A DNA stretch of 64,000 nucleotides from Ceratobasidium sp. AG-K (Eukaryota > Basidiomycota > Agaricomycetes > Cantharellales > Ceratobasidiaceae), in contig JAWNGF010000009.1 of the NCBI GenBank assembly GCA_037039685.1, forward strand, positions 1,178,001 through 1,242,000. The letters are read 5' to 3'. This document shows, in pieces, positions 31,459-41,649 of this stretch. Every line of letters starts with the position of its first letter. The stretch's first letter is position 1. The position numbers were made by a program, and so were the translations under genes. The notes below the pieces were generated by a model, which was given only the letters and a program-made list of their open reading frames with translations, made no database searches and was not told where the DNA came from.

Positions 31459-31874
31459 TGTCATGAGCTGACTAAGCTCAGACATTTTATTCTGATTTTA
31501 TATCTTTTTTTCCGAACACTTTCCTTTTTTGGTACAATTGTCCTCTGGCGCTTAAACTTGTATCGTGTGATGTATTTGTCTTTTCATTTGATATTGGTGA
31601 TACTTCCGGAACTTCCAGAATGTCGAGTCATACCTCTTATCTCGCTTATCATCGGTTGTACTTGGCTTTCCCACACTGATAGATGATGACGTGGCCTTGA
31701 TCTCACGTGTATATAAACCCAGAGGTCAAGCCGGTTAACGACAAGGCTTGACCTCCTCTCCACTAGGACTTGCCTAATTCAATCCTCTTACTTATCACCA
31801 CTCCTTGGGTTCAAAGACTTGTCTAAGTCGAACCCCTTAACCTTATATACGCCTAATTGACCCAAGTCGGGACA
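31459..31874 (+). repeat. A3 element 3' LTR (416 bp)
   Basis: TGTCATGAGC to TCGGGACA, preceded by the purine tract AGGAGGGGGTAA and followed by ACAAC. Confidence 0.95.
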
Positions 31875-33244
31875 ACAACCTGGACAACCTTCTAGAAGGA
31901 AGACACAACGCCACCCTTAGGGTTATAGACGGAATGAGAGTCACTATAGATCGAAGGCTTAGCGGCCTAGAACAAGCCACACAAGTGCTAGCAAACAACC
32001 AGCAAATCTTTAACGACTCCATCAACACCCTACAAGGCACCTTGACGGACATTCTGAACGCGGCGAGAAATGGCGAACATAATTCCTTTCTAGTTGGACA
32101 AGACGTAACCCGCCGTTGAAATGAGGTTACCAACACTCAAGGACTAGTGAACAATGTACGCAAAGAACTCAATACTACCAGACAAGGGCAACTTGAATGG
32201 AACGAGGCAGTAACACAAGGACTAGAAACCTTACAACAGGAAGGAACTTCCTTCACTGCCAAAATTACGGAAGTTCAGGAAGCTATCAACAATATGCAAG
32301 AAGAAATGGACGAAGCATCCCTGCATGGGATCCCCTCCAGGCAATCAAATTCTCCTCCACATCCAGACGCGGAATCTACCAGGATCGACGAATTAGAATT
32401 AAGAATCCAACGACTGACCAAGAACCCAAACATCGGGAGCGGATCACGTCGTCCCAAGGTAACTCGTCCAGAAGCCATTGACGGAAAGAAAGGAGAAGGC
32501 GCTGAGATGTTCATCACGCAAATGGAAAGTTACTTTGTACGTCTGGGCGACCAATACACTTCCGACAAAGAAAGGATCCGCGAAGCCCTAGCAAATTTCA
32601 AATCCGAGAACAGGGCCGCCACTCACTGGGCACAGGTTCTCTTATGATCGCTTAACCAAGGAGAAATTAACCAAAATCTCGCCTCATGGGAGGGTTTCAA
32701 AGCACACTTCATGGAACAGTTCAGCGACCCTAACAAAAAAGCTAAAGCCGAATCGGACATCCAAAAATGCAAACAGAACAACTCGGTAGTGAACTACGCG
32801 TCGGAATTCTGATACCTTCTGGTAGACGTAAACTGGGGACAGGAAGCTCTGATCAACCAATTCAAGGAAGGGTTGAAACCTGAAGTCAAAACCGAACTAG
32901 CTCGTTTTGAACTAACCCTGATCAATGAAGATGGGACAGAACGAGAACTATCTCTTGACCAATGGATATCAATCGCAATTTCTATTGATCAGAAACTCCA
33001 AGCAATCAAGAACACGACTGGGAAGAAGACAGTAACAGCATCCTCTAGCTCTACAAAAAGACTTCCAGACAAGGTTTACAAGGCTAGGATTGCCTCGAGA
33101 CGCTGCCTGAAATGCGGATCAGACAAACACATGCTTGCCAAGTGCCCAGAGAACAAATGGAAAAAAGAGGAACCTAACCTCAAAGGGAGGGAAGGAAAAA
33201 TAGAAGAGGAATCCGAGTCGGGAAAAGGCGAGGTCTCCCTCTAA
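31875..33244 (+). pseudogene. B1 gag, C-terminal part
   Basis: Resumes at NLDNLLEGRHN. Coiled-coil segment (GLEQATQVLANNQQ), capsid (FITQMESYFVRLGDQY) and CCHC knuckle CLKCGSDKHMLAKC (H spacing retained). TGA codons lie at 32117-32119, 32645-32647 and 32808-32810. B2 has CGA at the last two sites, and CAA at the first. Confidence 0.9.
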
Positions 33245-33247
33245 CCA

Positions 33248-36200
33248 TGTGTGGAGAGACCAACGAACCAGTAATGGAAACAATGTATCTTAGAGCTACC
33301 AGCGAATCGACAATTGTTTACACAAATATTACTGGAATCACGGAATCCATCGCTACTCTCATTGAGTCGGGAGCATCAAGGAACTTCATCGACATCACTT
33401 GGGCATGAAGAAACAACGTGGCCCTAATCGAACTACCGACACCTAGAAAAATAATTGGAATCCAAGGGAAGGAACTGCCACATCAAATCCGATTTAAGGC
33501 AAATCTGGAATTTGAGTTACATGGGAAAAACTTCAAACAAAACTTCTTCGCCATGCCTACTGGAGATACACACTTGATTCTGGGGTTAGAATGGCTAGAG
33601 GAAGCCAATCCAATAATCGATTGGCTATCAAAAGAAATTTCCTGGCGACCAGATAACATCCTTGGGAAAGCCGCAGAAATCAAAGACATACCTGAAGAAT
33701 TCAAAGATTATACAGAAGTCTTTAGCGAAGAAAGGTTTAAACGGATACCAGACCATCGCCCATACGACTGTTGCATTGATCTGGTGGAAGGAGCAGAACT
33801 TCCTAAACCGGCTAGGCCAATCCCACTCTCACCCGCAGAATCTATAGCCCTCAGAAAGTACCTAGATGAGGAACTAGCGGCAGGCAAAATCCGACCAAGC
33901 AAGTCACCTGTAGCCGCAGCAACCTTCTTTGTTAAAAAGGGACTAGACCCAAAGAATCCAGAAAAACCTCCAGAACTCAGGTTGGTTCAGCACTTTGGGC
34001 CGATGAACAAAATAACAAAAGACGACCGTTTCCCCATGCCACTGATGGAAGATCTCCTCGACAAGGTCAAGGACGCAAAAATCTTTTCTAAAATAGACTT
34101 GCGTATGGGGTTCAACAACATCCGAATCAAGGAAGGAGACGAATGGAAAACAGCATTCCGAACCAAGGAAGGCCTATTCAAATATATTGTCATGCCCTTT
34201 GGATTGAAAAACGCACCGGCAACTTTCCAACAATATATGAATCATATTTTCCACGACCTGATTGACATCTGTGTCATTGTTTACATCGATGACATATTAA
34301 TTTTCTCCAAAGACCAAAGTCAGCATGTGGAGGATGTTCGAAAGGTACTCAAGATCCTGTTGGACAACAACCTCTTTGCGAAACTCCCAAAATGCGAATT
34401 CTTTGTCAAGAAACTGGTCTACACAGGAATAAATATCAGCAAGGAAGGAATATCTATGCAAGAGGAAAAGGTCAAAGCAATCAAGCAATGGAAGGAACCA
34501 AGGACAGTCAAGCAGGTCCAAGCCTTCCTAGGATTTGCAAACTTTTACAGGCGATTCGTACCAAACTTCAGCGGCCTGGCGAAACTCTTAACCATTCTAA
34601 CAAGGAAGGACCAGAAATGGAACTGGGAGGCAGAACAACAGGAGGCTTTCGATAACCTGAAAAAGGAAATATGCAAGGAACCACTACTGCGACATCCAGA
34701 CCCAACAAAAGCTTACATATTGGAAACCAACGCAAGCGGCGTTGCTATGGGATCAATACTCTCTCAAAGACAAGACGACGGTTACTTACATCCCATCGCT
34801 TTCCTTTCAAAATCCTTTAACGCTGCACAAATGAACTACGATGTTCACGACAAGGAATTAATGGCAATTGTGGAATCACTAAAACACTGGCGATTACACC
34901 TAGAAGGAACAAAAGAACCGATAACTATCTACACCGATCACCGTAACCTGCAATACTGGAAGAAAGCAACTACATTTAACCAACGTCACGCTTGATGGCA
35001 TCAAATCCTGGCTTCCTACAACTTTGAAATAGTTTACCGTCCAGGGAACATGTCAACAAAGCCAGACCTACTGTCCAGAAGAGCAGATCACAGCGAAATA
35101 CCAACAGCAGAGCAAATCATGATCAAAGAGGAACAGTTCAGAGGTTTTGCCAGAGAAGTCAAGTCAGACATCATTGCCGACATTAGGGAAGCACAAACCG
35201 AAGACGAGAGCATCAGGAAGATCATAGAATTGTGCAAAGACAAAGAGACCCTACCCAAATCTGTGCAACAAGGAATTAGGAACTACAACTTCAAGGAAGA
35301 CCTGCTCTGGATAGATGGGAGAATCTACGTGCCAGAAGACAAGGACACTCGGCTAAAAATCCTCAGATTACACCACGATTCACCAATAGCAGGACACCAG
35401 GGTCAAGCCCGAACGCTAGAGCTTATCTCAAGAAAATACTACTGGCCTGGACTTAAGGCAACAGTAAACAAATACGTTGATTCTTGTGAACAGTGCCAAA
35501 GGGCGAAAGGAACAAAAACCCAGATACCACTGAAAGCACTCGAAATCCCGAACAGTCCATGGGAGGACATTGCATATGATTTCATTGTAAAACTTCCAAA
35601 ATCACAAGGCAATGACAGCATTCTAGTAGTAGTGGATCGATTCTCCCACATGGCACACTTCATAGCCTGCAAGGAATCAACAACTGCAGACCAACTGGCC
35701 GATCTTTTCCTGAGGAACGTTTGGAGACTACACGGCTTCCCACGAAGTACAGTTTCGGACAGAGGAACAACTTTCAACAGCAGGTTCCTGAAGGCCCTCT
35801 ACCAAAAGATCGGAACAACACCCACGTTCAGCACGGCATATCATCCACAAACAGATGGAATAACGGAACGGATAAACCAGTGGATAGAAGCATGGCTTTG
35901 TACATTTGTTAACTACAGGCAAGACAACTGGACCAAACTGCTTCCTATTGCAGAATTCTGCTACAATAACCAATGACATGGGATCACGGGAAAAACCCCA
36001 TTCGAGATTGTGAACGGCAGGGAACCACTATGGAACGTTCTAAGAGAAGCCACTACGATTCCTGAAGCGAATGACAAGGCAAATAACTGGCAGGAAGTAT
36101 GGGATGAAGCAAAAGCAGCTATGGAATGGCACAGAAGAAAGGACACAGTGGAACACCAACCAAAATACAAAGAGGACGACCTTGTCTGGCTTTACGGACA

Positions 36201-36906
36201 AAACATAAAGACAAACCGTCCCAACAAGAAACTTGACAACAAGAAACATGGTCCATTCAAGATCAGAAAAATCATATCAAGCCACGCCTACGAATTGGAG
36301 CTTCCAAAAACCATGAGAATACACCCTGTGTTCCACAGCAATCTTCTTAGTCTGTACAAAAAAGACGAGAACTTCCACAGAAACCAACCCCAACCACCGC
36401 CGATCACAACAGAAGAAGGAGAGGAAGAATACAAAGTGGAGAAAATTGTGGACTGGAAGGAAACAAAGGACGGGTTGTTCTACAGGGTCAGATGGAAGGG
36501 TTATGATGAAAAAGAAGATACGGAACAACAGGCAGAGGATTTCGGTCACCTCGGGGTAATAATGAAGAAGTTCTTGAAGGATTTCCCAAACGCCCCTACA
36601 CCGTCAAACTACAAGACGAGAAGTATTAAAGGGAGGGCGGAGCGGGACGACAATGCAACTTGCAGAACTTGCTCACTTTCCAACTCGCTCTACACACTCT
36701 ACGCACTTAACCTTTTTTGCACACCATGCCCGCCGTCACCCGTGCCACTATTGCCAACAACCTGGTCCGCGTTCTCAACGGGCCAGCCTTCCAAACAGCT
36801 CGTATCCTTGACTCGGGGGCAGCCCTGTACATCTTCAAAAGGTCTCAACAGAGCCCAGGGCGGCTCCAATTTCGTGCCTTCGACGACATCCTCCACTCCG
36901 ACCTGG
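33248..36906 (+). pseudogene. B1 pol with nonsense codons
   Basis: Begins MCGETNEPVMET right after the gag stop. Protease (LIESGASRNFID, catalytic Asp replaced by Glu), RT (RLVQ, GLKNAPATFQQ, VIVYIDDILIF), RNase H (LETNASGVAMG, Asp to Asn), integrase (HHDSPIAGHQGQ, C of SCEQCQ, VVVDRFSHMAHF, TVSDRGTTF, DGITERINQW), and a chromodomain (YRVRWKGYDEKEDTEQ). TGA codons at 33406-33408, 34993-34995 and 35974-35976. The frame stays open past the chromodomain into the B2 LTR, overlapping ORF3. This copy is dead at protease and RNase H catalytic residues as well. Confidence 0.92.
36726..36906 (+). pseudogene. B1 ORF3, N-terminal part
   Basis: ATG at 36726 (MPAVTRATIANNLV), in the -1 frame relative to pol; reads RILDSGAALYIFKRSQQ to DDILHSDL, where B2 interrupts. 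It resumes at 44133. Same uncharacterised family as the B2 ORF3. Confidence 0.8.
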
Positions 36907-37362
36907 TGTCGTAAGCTTCTTCTTGGTGGCTATGAGACAAGCCGCGATGGGGAGTGGACGGCACTAAGACCTAATTGACCTCTTGAACCGCAACACACTT
37001 TAGTGTCTGTAGGCTCTTGAGGGTAGGGGTGGTTCAAAGTGTCACTCTAAGGGGATGTTTGACGATACAAAACAAGCTGGGGTTGCCAGGCTTGTTAGTC
37101 CTCTATATATATTCACAAAGTGGCCGAGTCATACAAAGCGTAGCCACATGAGTCAAAGCAGTCAACCAGTCAGGAGTGTCCATGTGAGTCACGCTGTATG
37201 AACAGACATGACTTGTACAAAGCATAGCCGCGTTACACAATGTAACAGGGTAACCACAAGAAGGTGGCAACGCGGCAAGCGGAAACGGAAACACAACACA
37301 AAAGAAGAGAACGGGCGGGCGAGACAACAGGCAAGTCCAATGGAGTGAGCTGGCTCACGACA
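36907..37362 (-). repeat. B2 element 3' LTR (456 bp)
   Basis: TGTCGTAAGC to CTCACGACA; flanked by CCTGG (36902-36906), repeated at 44133-44137 after the partner LTR. About eight differences between the two LTRs. The purine tract (plus TTACTCCCCCCT) is at 37363-37375. Confidence 0.95.
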
Positions 37363-37403
37363 TTACTCCCCCCTAAGGGTCCATTTGGGGGACCTGAATG
37401 GAC

Positions 37404-38168
37404 TTACTGCACCACGCAGTCCTTTCCCTTCCTCAGCATAAACTCCTCAAGCCCTTCATCCTCCTCCAAGGTCAGGTCGATGGGATTGAACGCGGTGTTC
37501 CCCGGTTCGTCCGAGAACTTCTCCCATTCCTCCCATGTCTCCTCTTTTGTCCAGTCGGCCTTGGACCAGTCCAAGACCCTTTCCTGGGCCTCCACGAATT
37601 CCTTGTCCCATTGTCGCACGTCTGGCTCCGTCTCCTTCCATGCTGACACGTCTGTCTCCTCCCACTTCCACCAGTTTGGCGCCCATTCGAACTTCTCCTT
37701 CTGGTACCTTCCCCTTTCCATCTTCCAGTCGCTCAGATCCCTTTCGTAGTTGGCGTCCCAGGCGTTGTTCCACCGAGGGCGCAGCGTTGGTTGCCTCCCG
37801 TCGTACCCTGGTACCCACTCGCTCGAGTATGCCCCTTCTTGTCCCCATTCAACGACTCCGAGCATGTGGGTGGACAGTAGGACCACCTCTGACACTTGAA
37901 AGGCCGCGCATCCTCGACAGACGAAAATGTCTTTTCTTGCAAGCTGCATTTTTGTCAGCCATTTTTTGCTGACCCACTGGAACTCGCCCAGGTCTGAGTG
38001 GAGAACATCGTCCGACGCCCTAAAGTGCATTCTTCCTGAGCCTTGCTGGGACCTCTTGAAGACGTAGAGAGCGGCTCCAGCATCAAGGATTCTTGCCGTA
38101 GCGAACGCTGGTCCGTCCCAGATGCGGGTGAGGTTGTTGACAATGGTGGAGCGAGTAACGGCAGGCAT
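37404..38168 (-). CDS. B2 ORF3, uncharacterised protein encoded after pol (intact)
   Basis: 254 aa from ATG 38166-38168 (MPAVTRSTIVNNL), -1 frame relative to pol, overlapping the pol end by 214 nt. Seen: RILDAGAALYVFKRSQQ, a CxxC pair in IFVCRGCAAFQVSEVVLL, then EWGQEGAYSSEWVPGYDGR. A strongly helical Trp/Glu/Lys-rich region follows (residues ~130-215), and an acidic end with NPIDLTLEEDEG that resembles a SUMO-interacting motif. No signal peptide or membrane helix is seen, so an envelope role is unlikely. Homologous frames occur in B1, B3 and B4, and more distant ones with the same CRGC core or IDLT end in C and D. Function unknown. It may be made as its own protein or as a Pol-ORF3 frameshift product. 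Confidence 0.8.
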   Translation of the reverse strand: MPAVTRSTIVNNLTRIWDGPAFATARILDAGAALYVFKRSQQGSGRMHFRASDDVLHSDLGEFQWVSKKWLTKMQLARKDIFVCRGCAAFQVSEVVLLSTHMLGVVEWGQEGAYSSEWVPGYDGRQPTLRPRWNNAWDANYERDLSDWKMERGRYQKEKFEWAPNWWKWEETDVSAWKETEPDVRQWDKEFVEAQERVLDWSKADWTKEETWEEWEKFSDEPGNTAFNPIDLTLEEDEGLEEFMLRKGKDCVVQ

Positions 38169-41100
38169 TGTGGGGAGCAGAAAAGGTTTAGAGCGTAGAG
38201 TTGAGGGTGTTTCTTGGAGTAGTAGCAAGTTTTGCAAGTGCCACTACCCGTTGCGCCCCCTCTGCCTTTTATCTTTCCTGGAACGTAGTTAGATGGCGTG
38301 GGAGCCTCGGGGTGTCGCCGTAGCAAGTCCTTGATGATCTTGGACAGGTGGCCAAAGTCTTCTGCCCTTTGTTCCGTGTCTTCTTCGTCCCCATAACCCT
38401 TCCACCTGACCCTGTAGAAGAGCCCATCCTTTGTTTCCTTCCAATCCATGATCTTTTCAACTTCGTATTCCTCCTCTCCTTCTTCTGTTATGATCGGCGG
38501 TGGTCGGGGTTGGTTTCGGCTGAATTCTGTGTCTCCTTTGTAAGGGCTGAGTAAATCGATGTGGAAAACAGGGTGCACCCTCATTGTTGCCGGCAAAGTG
38601 AGCTCATAAGCGTGTGACCCTATTTTTCGCTTCACAACGAATGGCCCATGCTTCTTGTTATCTAGTTTCTTGGATGGTCTTTTTGTTTGAATGTTTTTTC
38701 CCAGCAGCCATACTAGATCTCCTTCTTGGTACTCGTTCTTTGGCTCTTCTTCTGGGCGTCTTTGGGTTTCCATTGATGCAATTGCTTCGTTGTGGATTTT
38801 ACGCCATTTTCCTGTGATGTTGTTTGCTTCTGGAACCACTGATTCTTCTGCTGAGATGTTCCACAGTGGTTCCCTCCCATAGACAATTTCGAAAGGGGAA
38901 CTACCTGTTACGCGGTGCTTCTGTAGATTATAGCTGAACTCCGCAATTGGTAATAAGTCCGCCCAATCATCCTGCCGGTAGTTGACGAACGATCGTAGCC
39001 AGCCTTCCATCCATTGATTGATTCTCTCCATTATTCCATCTGTTTGGGGGTGGTAGGCCGTACTGAAACCCGGGCTAGTTCCAATCTTCTCATAAATGGC
39101 TTTCATAAGTTTGGAATTGAAAGTAGTCCCTTGGTCTGAGATCGTGCTTTTTGGAAACCCGTGCAGTTTCCAAACATTTGTGACGAAAAGATTCGCAAGG
39201 TCGCTTGCCGTGTGAGATTCTTTGCAGGGTATGAAGTGCGCCATTCTTGAGAATTGGTCCACCACTACTAAGATGCTATCTGATCCTCTGGATTTTGGTA
39301 ACTTCACTACAAAGTCGAACGCTATGTCTTCCCAAGGTCCTTTTGGAATCTCCAGGGGCTTGATCGGGACTATTGACTTTGATCCCTTTGTCCGTTGGCA
39401 GGTCTCGCAGGATTCCACATATCTGTTTATGCTTTGCTTCATCCCTGGCCAGAAGTATCTTCTTGATATTAGTTCCATTGTTCTAGCCTGTCCTTGATGT
39501 CCTGCAATTTTTGAGTCGTGATGAACTCGCATGATGGCCAGTCTGGATTCCTTATCTTCTGGCACGTAGATCCTTCCCTTGAACCATAATAGTCCCTCCT
39601 TGAAATCATAATCTTTTGCGCTGTGTTGTAGGGTTTTTGGTAACGTCTCCCTCGATTTGCAGATTTCTTTGATTTGTGCCAATCCTTCATCTGTTTCCTG
39701 AGCCTCCTTGATACTCTCTATGATGTTTGTGTCTACTTGTCCCATAAATCCCTTGAACTTTTCGACAGATATCATAACTTGTTCCGGCGTCGGGATATCT
39801 TCATGGTCTGACCGTCTTGACAACAGGTCAGGTTTTGATGACAGGATTCCAGGGCAATATATGATGTCAAAGTTATAGGAAGCAAGTAATTGGTGCCATC
39901 TTGCGTGTCGACGGTTGAACGTTCTTGCTTCCTTCCAGAATTGTAGGTTCCTATGATCGGTGTAGATAGTGATAGGGTCTCTTGTTCCTTCAAGGTATAG
40001 CCTCCAATGTGTTAAAGATTCTATGATAGCCATAAGTTCTTTATCATGGACGTCGTAGTTGAGTTGAGCCTTGTTGAAAGATTTTGAAAGAAAAGCAATA
40101 GGATGCAAGTAGCCATCGTCTTGTCTTTGTGACAAGATTGCTCCCATTGCTACTCCACTTGCGTCTGTTTCCAGGAAGAAGGGCTTGTCAGGGTTTGGAT
40201 GGCGTAGAGTGGGTTCCTTGCTGATTTCTGTTTTTAGGGCCACAAATGCTTCCTGCTGATTGTTACCCCATTCCCATTTGTTCTCTTTTCTTGTCAAAGT
40301 TGTCAGGGGTTTCGCTAATCGGCTGAAATTCGGTACGAATCTTCGGTAAAAATTTGCGAATCCTAGGAATGCCTGAACTTGCTTGACCGTTCTTGGTTCC
40401 TTCCATTCCTTTATTGCCTTGACCTTTTCTTCCTCCATAGAGATACCCGAATCGCTGATTCCAAGTCCAGTATATGTCAATTTGGTGACAAAGAATTCGC
40501 ATTTTGGAAGCTTTGCAAAAAGATTTTCCTCCAGTAAGATCTTTAGTACTTTTCTGACATCCACGGTATGTTGGCTTCTGTCCTTAGAGAAGACTAGGAT
40601 GTCGTCAATGTATACTATGATGCATACGTCGATAAGATCATGGAAAATGTGATTCATATATCTTTGGAAAATGGCGGGCACGTTCTTCAGTCCAAAAGGC
40701 ATGATGACGTATTCAAACAGTCCTTCTTTTGTTCTGAAAGCTGTCTTCCATTCGTCGCCTTCCCTAATTCTGATATTGTTGAAACCCATGCGTAGATCGA
40801 TCTTGGAGAAGATCTTTGCGTCCTTGATTTTATCCAGGAGGTCTTCCATTAGGGGCATTGGGCATCTGTCGTCCCTTGTAATGGCGTTTACTCCTCTGAG
40901 ATCTTGAACAAGTCGTAGTTGGTGTACTGCTCCTGGGTTTTTGGAATCGATCGGTTTTTTGACAAAGAAGCAAGGTGAGGCAATGGGTGATTTGCTTGGT
41001 CGGATTTTTCCCGCTGCAATTTCTTCATCCAAGTATTCTCTTAGTGCAATTGACTCTGCTGGAGAGAGTGGGATAGGTCTGGCCGGTTTCGGAAGTTCAG

Positions 41101-41647
41101 CTCCTTCCTTGAAGTCGATGGCGCAGTTGTATGGACAATGATCCGGGATTCTCTTGAATTTTTCTTCGCTGAAGACGTCGGCAAATTCCTTGAATTCCTC
41201 GGGTAGGTCATCTATTGAGGCCGTCCTCGCTTGAATGGGTTCTGTCCGCCATGATATGTGCTTCGTTTTCCAATCGATGACAGGGTTTGATTCTTCTAAC
41301 CATTCCAATCCTAGGATGAGTTTAGTTTCTCCAGTAGGCATAGCAAAGAAGACTTGTTTGAAGGTTCTTCCCTCTACCTCTAGTTCCAGCTTAGCTTTGA
41401 AACGTATTTGGTGAGAGAGTTCCTTCCCCTGGATACCAAGTACTTTTCTAGGAGTGGAGAGTTCCATGAGTGGAATGTTGTTGGATCGAGCCCACAAGAT
41501 GTCCAAGAAGTTCTTTGATGCTCCGGAGTCGATGAGGGTAGGGATTGGTCCTGTGATTCCGGTAACGTTCGCGTAAACAATGGTGGATTCATTTGTCGCT
41601 CTAAAGTACATTGTTTCCGTTGCCGGTTTTTTGGTCTCTCCACACAC
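37955..41647 (-). CDS. pol: B2 Pol polyprotein: protease, RT, RNase H, integrase, chromodomain (intact)
   Basis: Open for 1230 codons in the -1 frame relative to gag; there is no ATG at the junction (a GTG follows the gag stop), so expression by -1 frameshifting in the short gag-pol overlap is likely. Domains: protease PTLIDSGASKNFLD, RT (RLVQDLRGVN, FGLKNVPAIFQRYMNHIF, IIVYIDDILVF), RNase H (LETDASGVAMGAILSQ), integrase finger (HHDSKIAGHQGQ, SCETCQR), DDE core (VVVDQFSRMAHF, TISDQGTTF, DGIMERINQW), and a chromodomain (EEYEVEKIMDW, YRVRWKGYGDEEDTEQ). The last ~70 codons overlap the ORF3 start and may not be functional protein. All catalytic residues I can place are present. Confidence 0.93.
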   Translation of the reverse strand: MCGETKKPATETMYFRATNESTIVYANVTGITGPIPTLIDSGASKNFLDILWARSNNIPLMELSTPRKVLGIQGKELSHQIRFKAKLELEVEGRTFKQVFFAMPTGETKLILGLEWLEESNPVIDWKTKHISWRTEPIQARTASIDDLPEEFKEFADVFSEEKFKRIPDHCPYNCAIDFKEGAELPKPARPIPLSPAESIALREYLDEEIAAGKIRPSKSPIASPCFFVKKPIDSKNPGAVHQLRLVQDLRGVNAITRDDRCPMPLMEDLLDKIKDAKIFSKIDLRMGFNNIRIREGDEWKTAFRTKEGLFEYVIMPFGLKNVPAIFQRYMNHIFHDLIDVCIIVYIDDILVFSKDRSQHTVDVRKVLKILLEENLFAKLPKCEFFVTKLTYTGLGISDSGISMEEEKVKAIKEWKEPRTVKQVQAFLGFANFYRRFVPNFSRLAKPLTTLTRKENKWEWGNNQQEAFVALKTEISKEPTLRHPNPDKPFFLETDASGVAMGAILSQRQDDGYLHPIAFLSKSFNKAQLNYDVHDKELMAIIESLTHWRLYLEGTRDPITIYTDHRNLQFWKEARTFNRRHARWHQLLASYNFDIIYCPGILSSKPDLLSRRSDHEDIPTPEQVMISVEKFKGFMGQVDTNIIESIKEAQETDEGLAQIKEICKSRETLPKTLQHSAKDYDFKEGLLWFKGRIYVPEDKESRLAIMRVHHDSKIAGHQGQARTMELISRRYFWPGMKQSINRYVESCETCQRTKGSKSIVPIKPLEIPKGPWEDIAFDFVVKLPKSRGSDSILVVVDQFSRMAHFIPCKESHTASDLANLFVTNVWKLHGFPKSTISDQGTTFNSKLMKAIYEKIGTSPGFSTAYHPQTDGIMERINQWMEGWLRSFVNYRQDDWADLLPIAEFSYNLQKHRVTGSSPFEIVYGREPLWNISAEESVVPEANNITGKWRKIHNEAIASMETQRRPEEEPKNEYQEGDLVWLLGKNIQTKRPSKKLDNKKHGPFVVKRKIGSHAYELTLPATMRVHPVFHIDLLSPYKGDTEFSRNQPRPPPIITEEGEEEYEVEKIMDWKETKDGLFYRVRWKGYGDEEDTEQRAEDFGHLSKIIKDLLRRHPEAPTPSNYVPGKIKGRGGATGSGTCKTCYYSKKHPQLYALNLFCSPQCLPLLAPPLSTTSPASGTDQRSLRQESLMLEPLSTSSRGPSKAQEECTLGRRTMFSTQTWASSSGSAKNG

Positions 41648-41649
41648 AG

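Noticed and set aside
37404..38168. ORF3 as a retroviral-type envelope gene
   Set aside because: No signal peptide, no hydrophobic membrane segment and no cleavage-site pattern. The protein is charged, Trp-rich and ends in an acidic tail.
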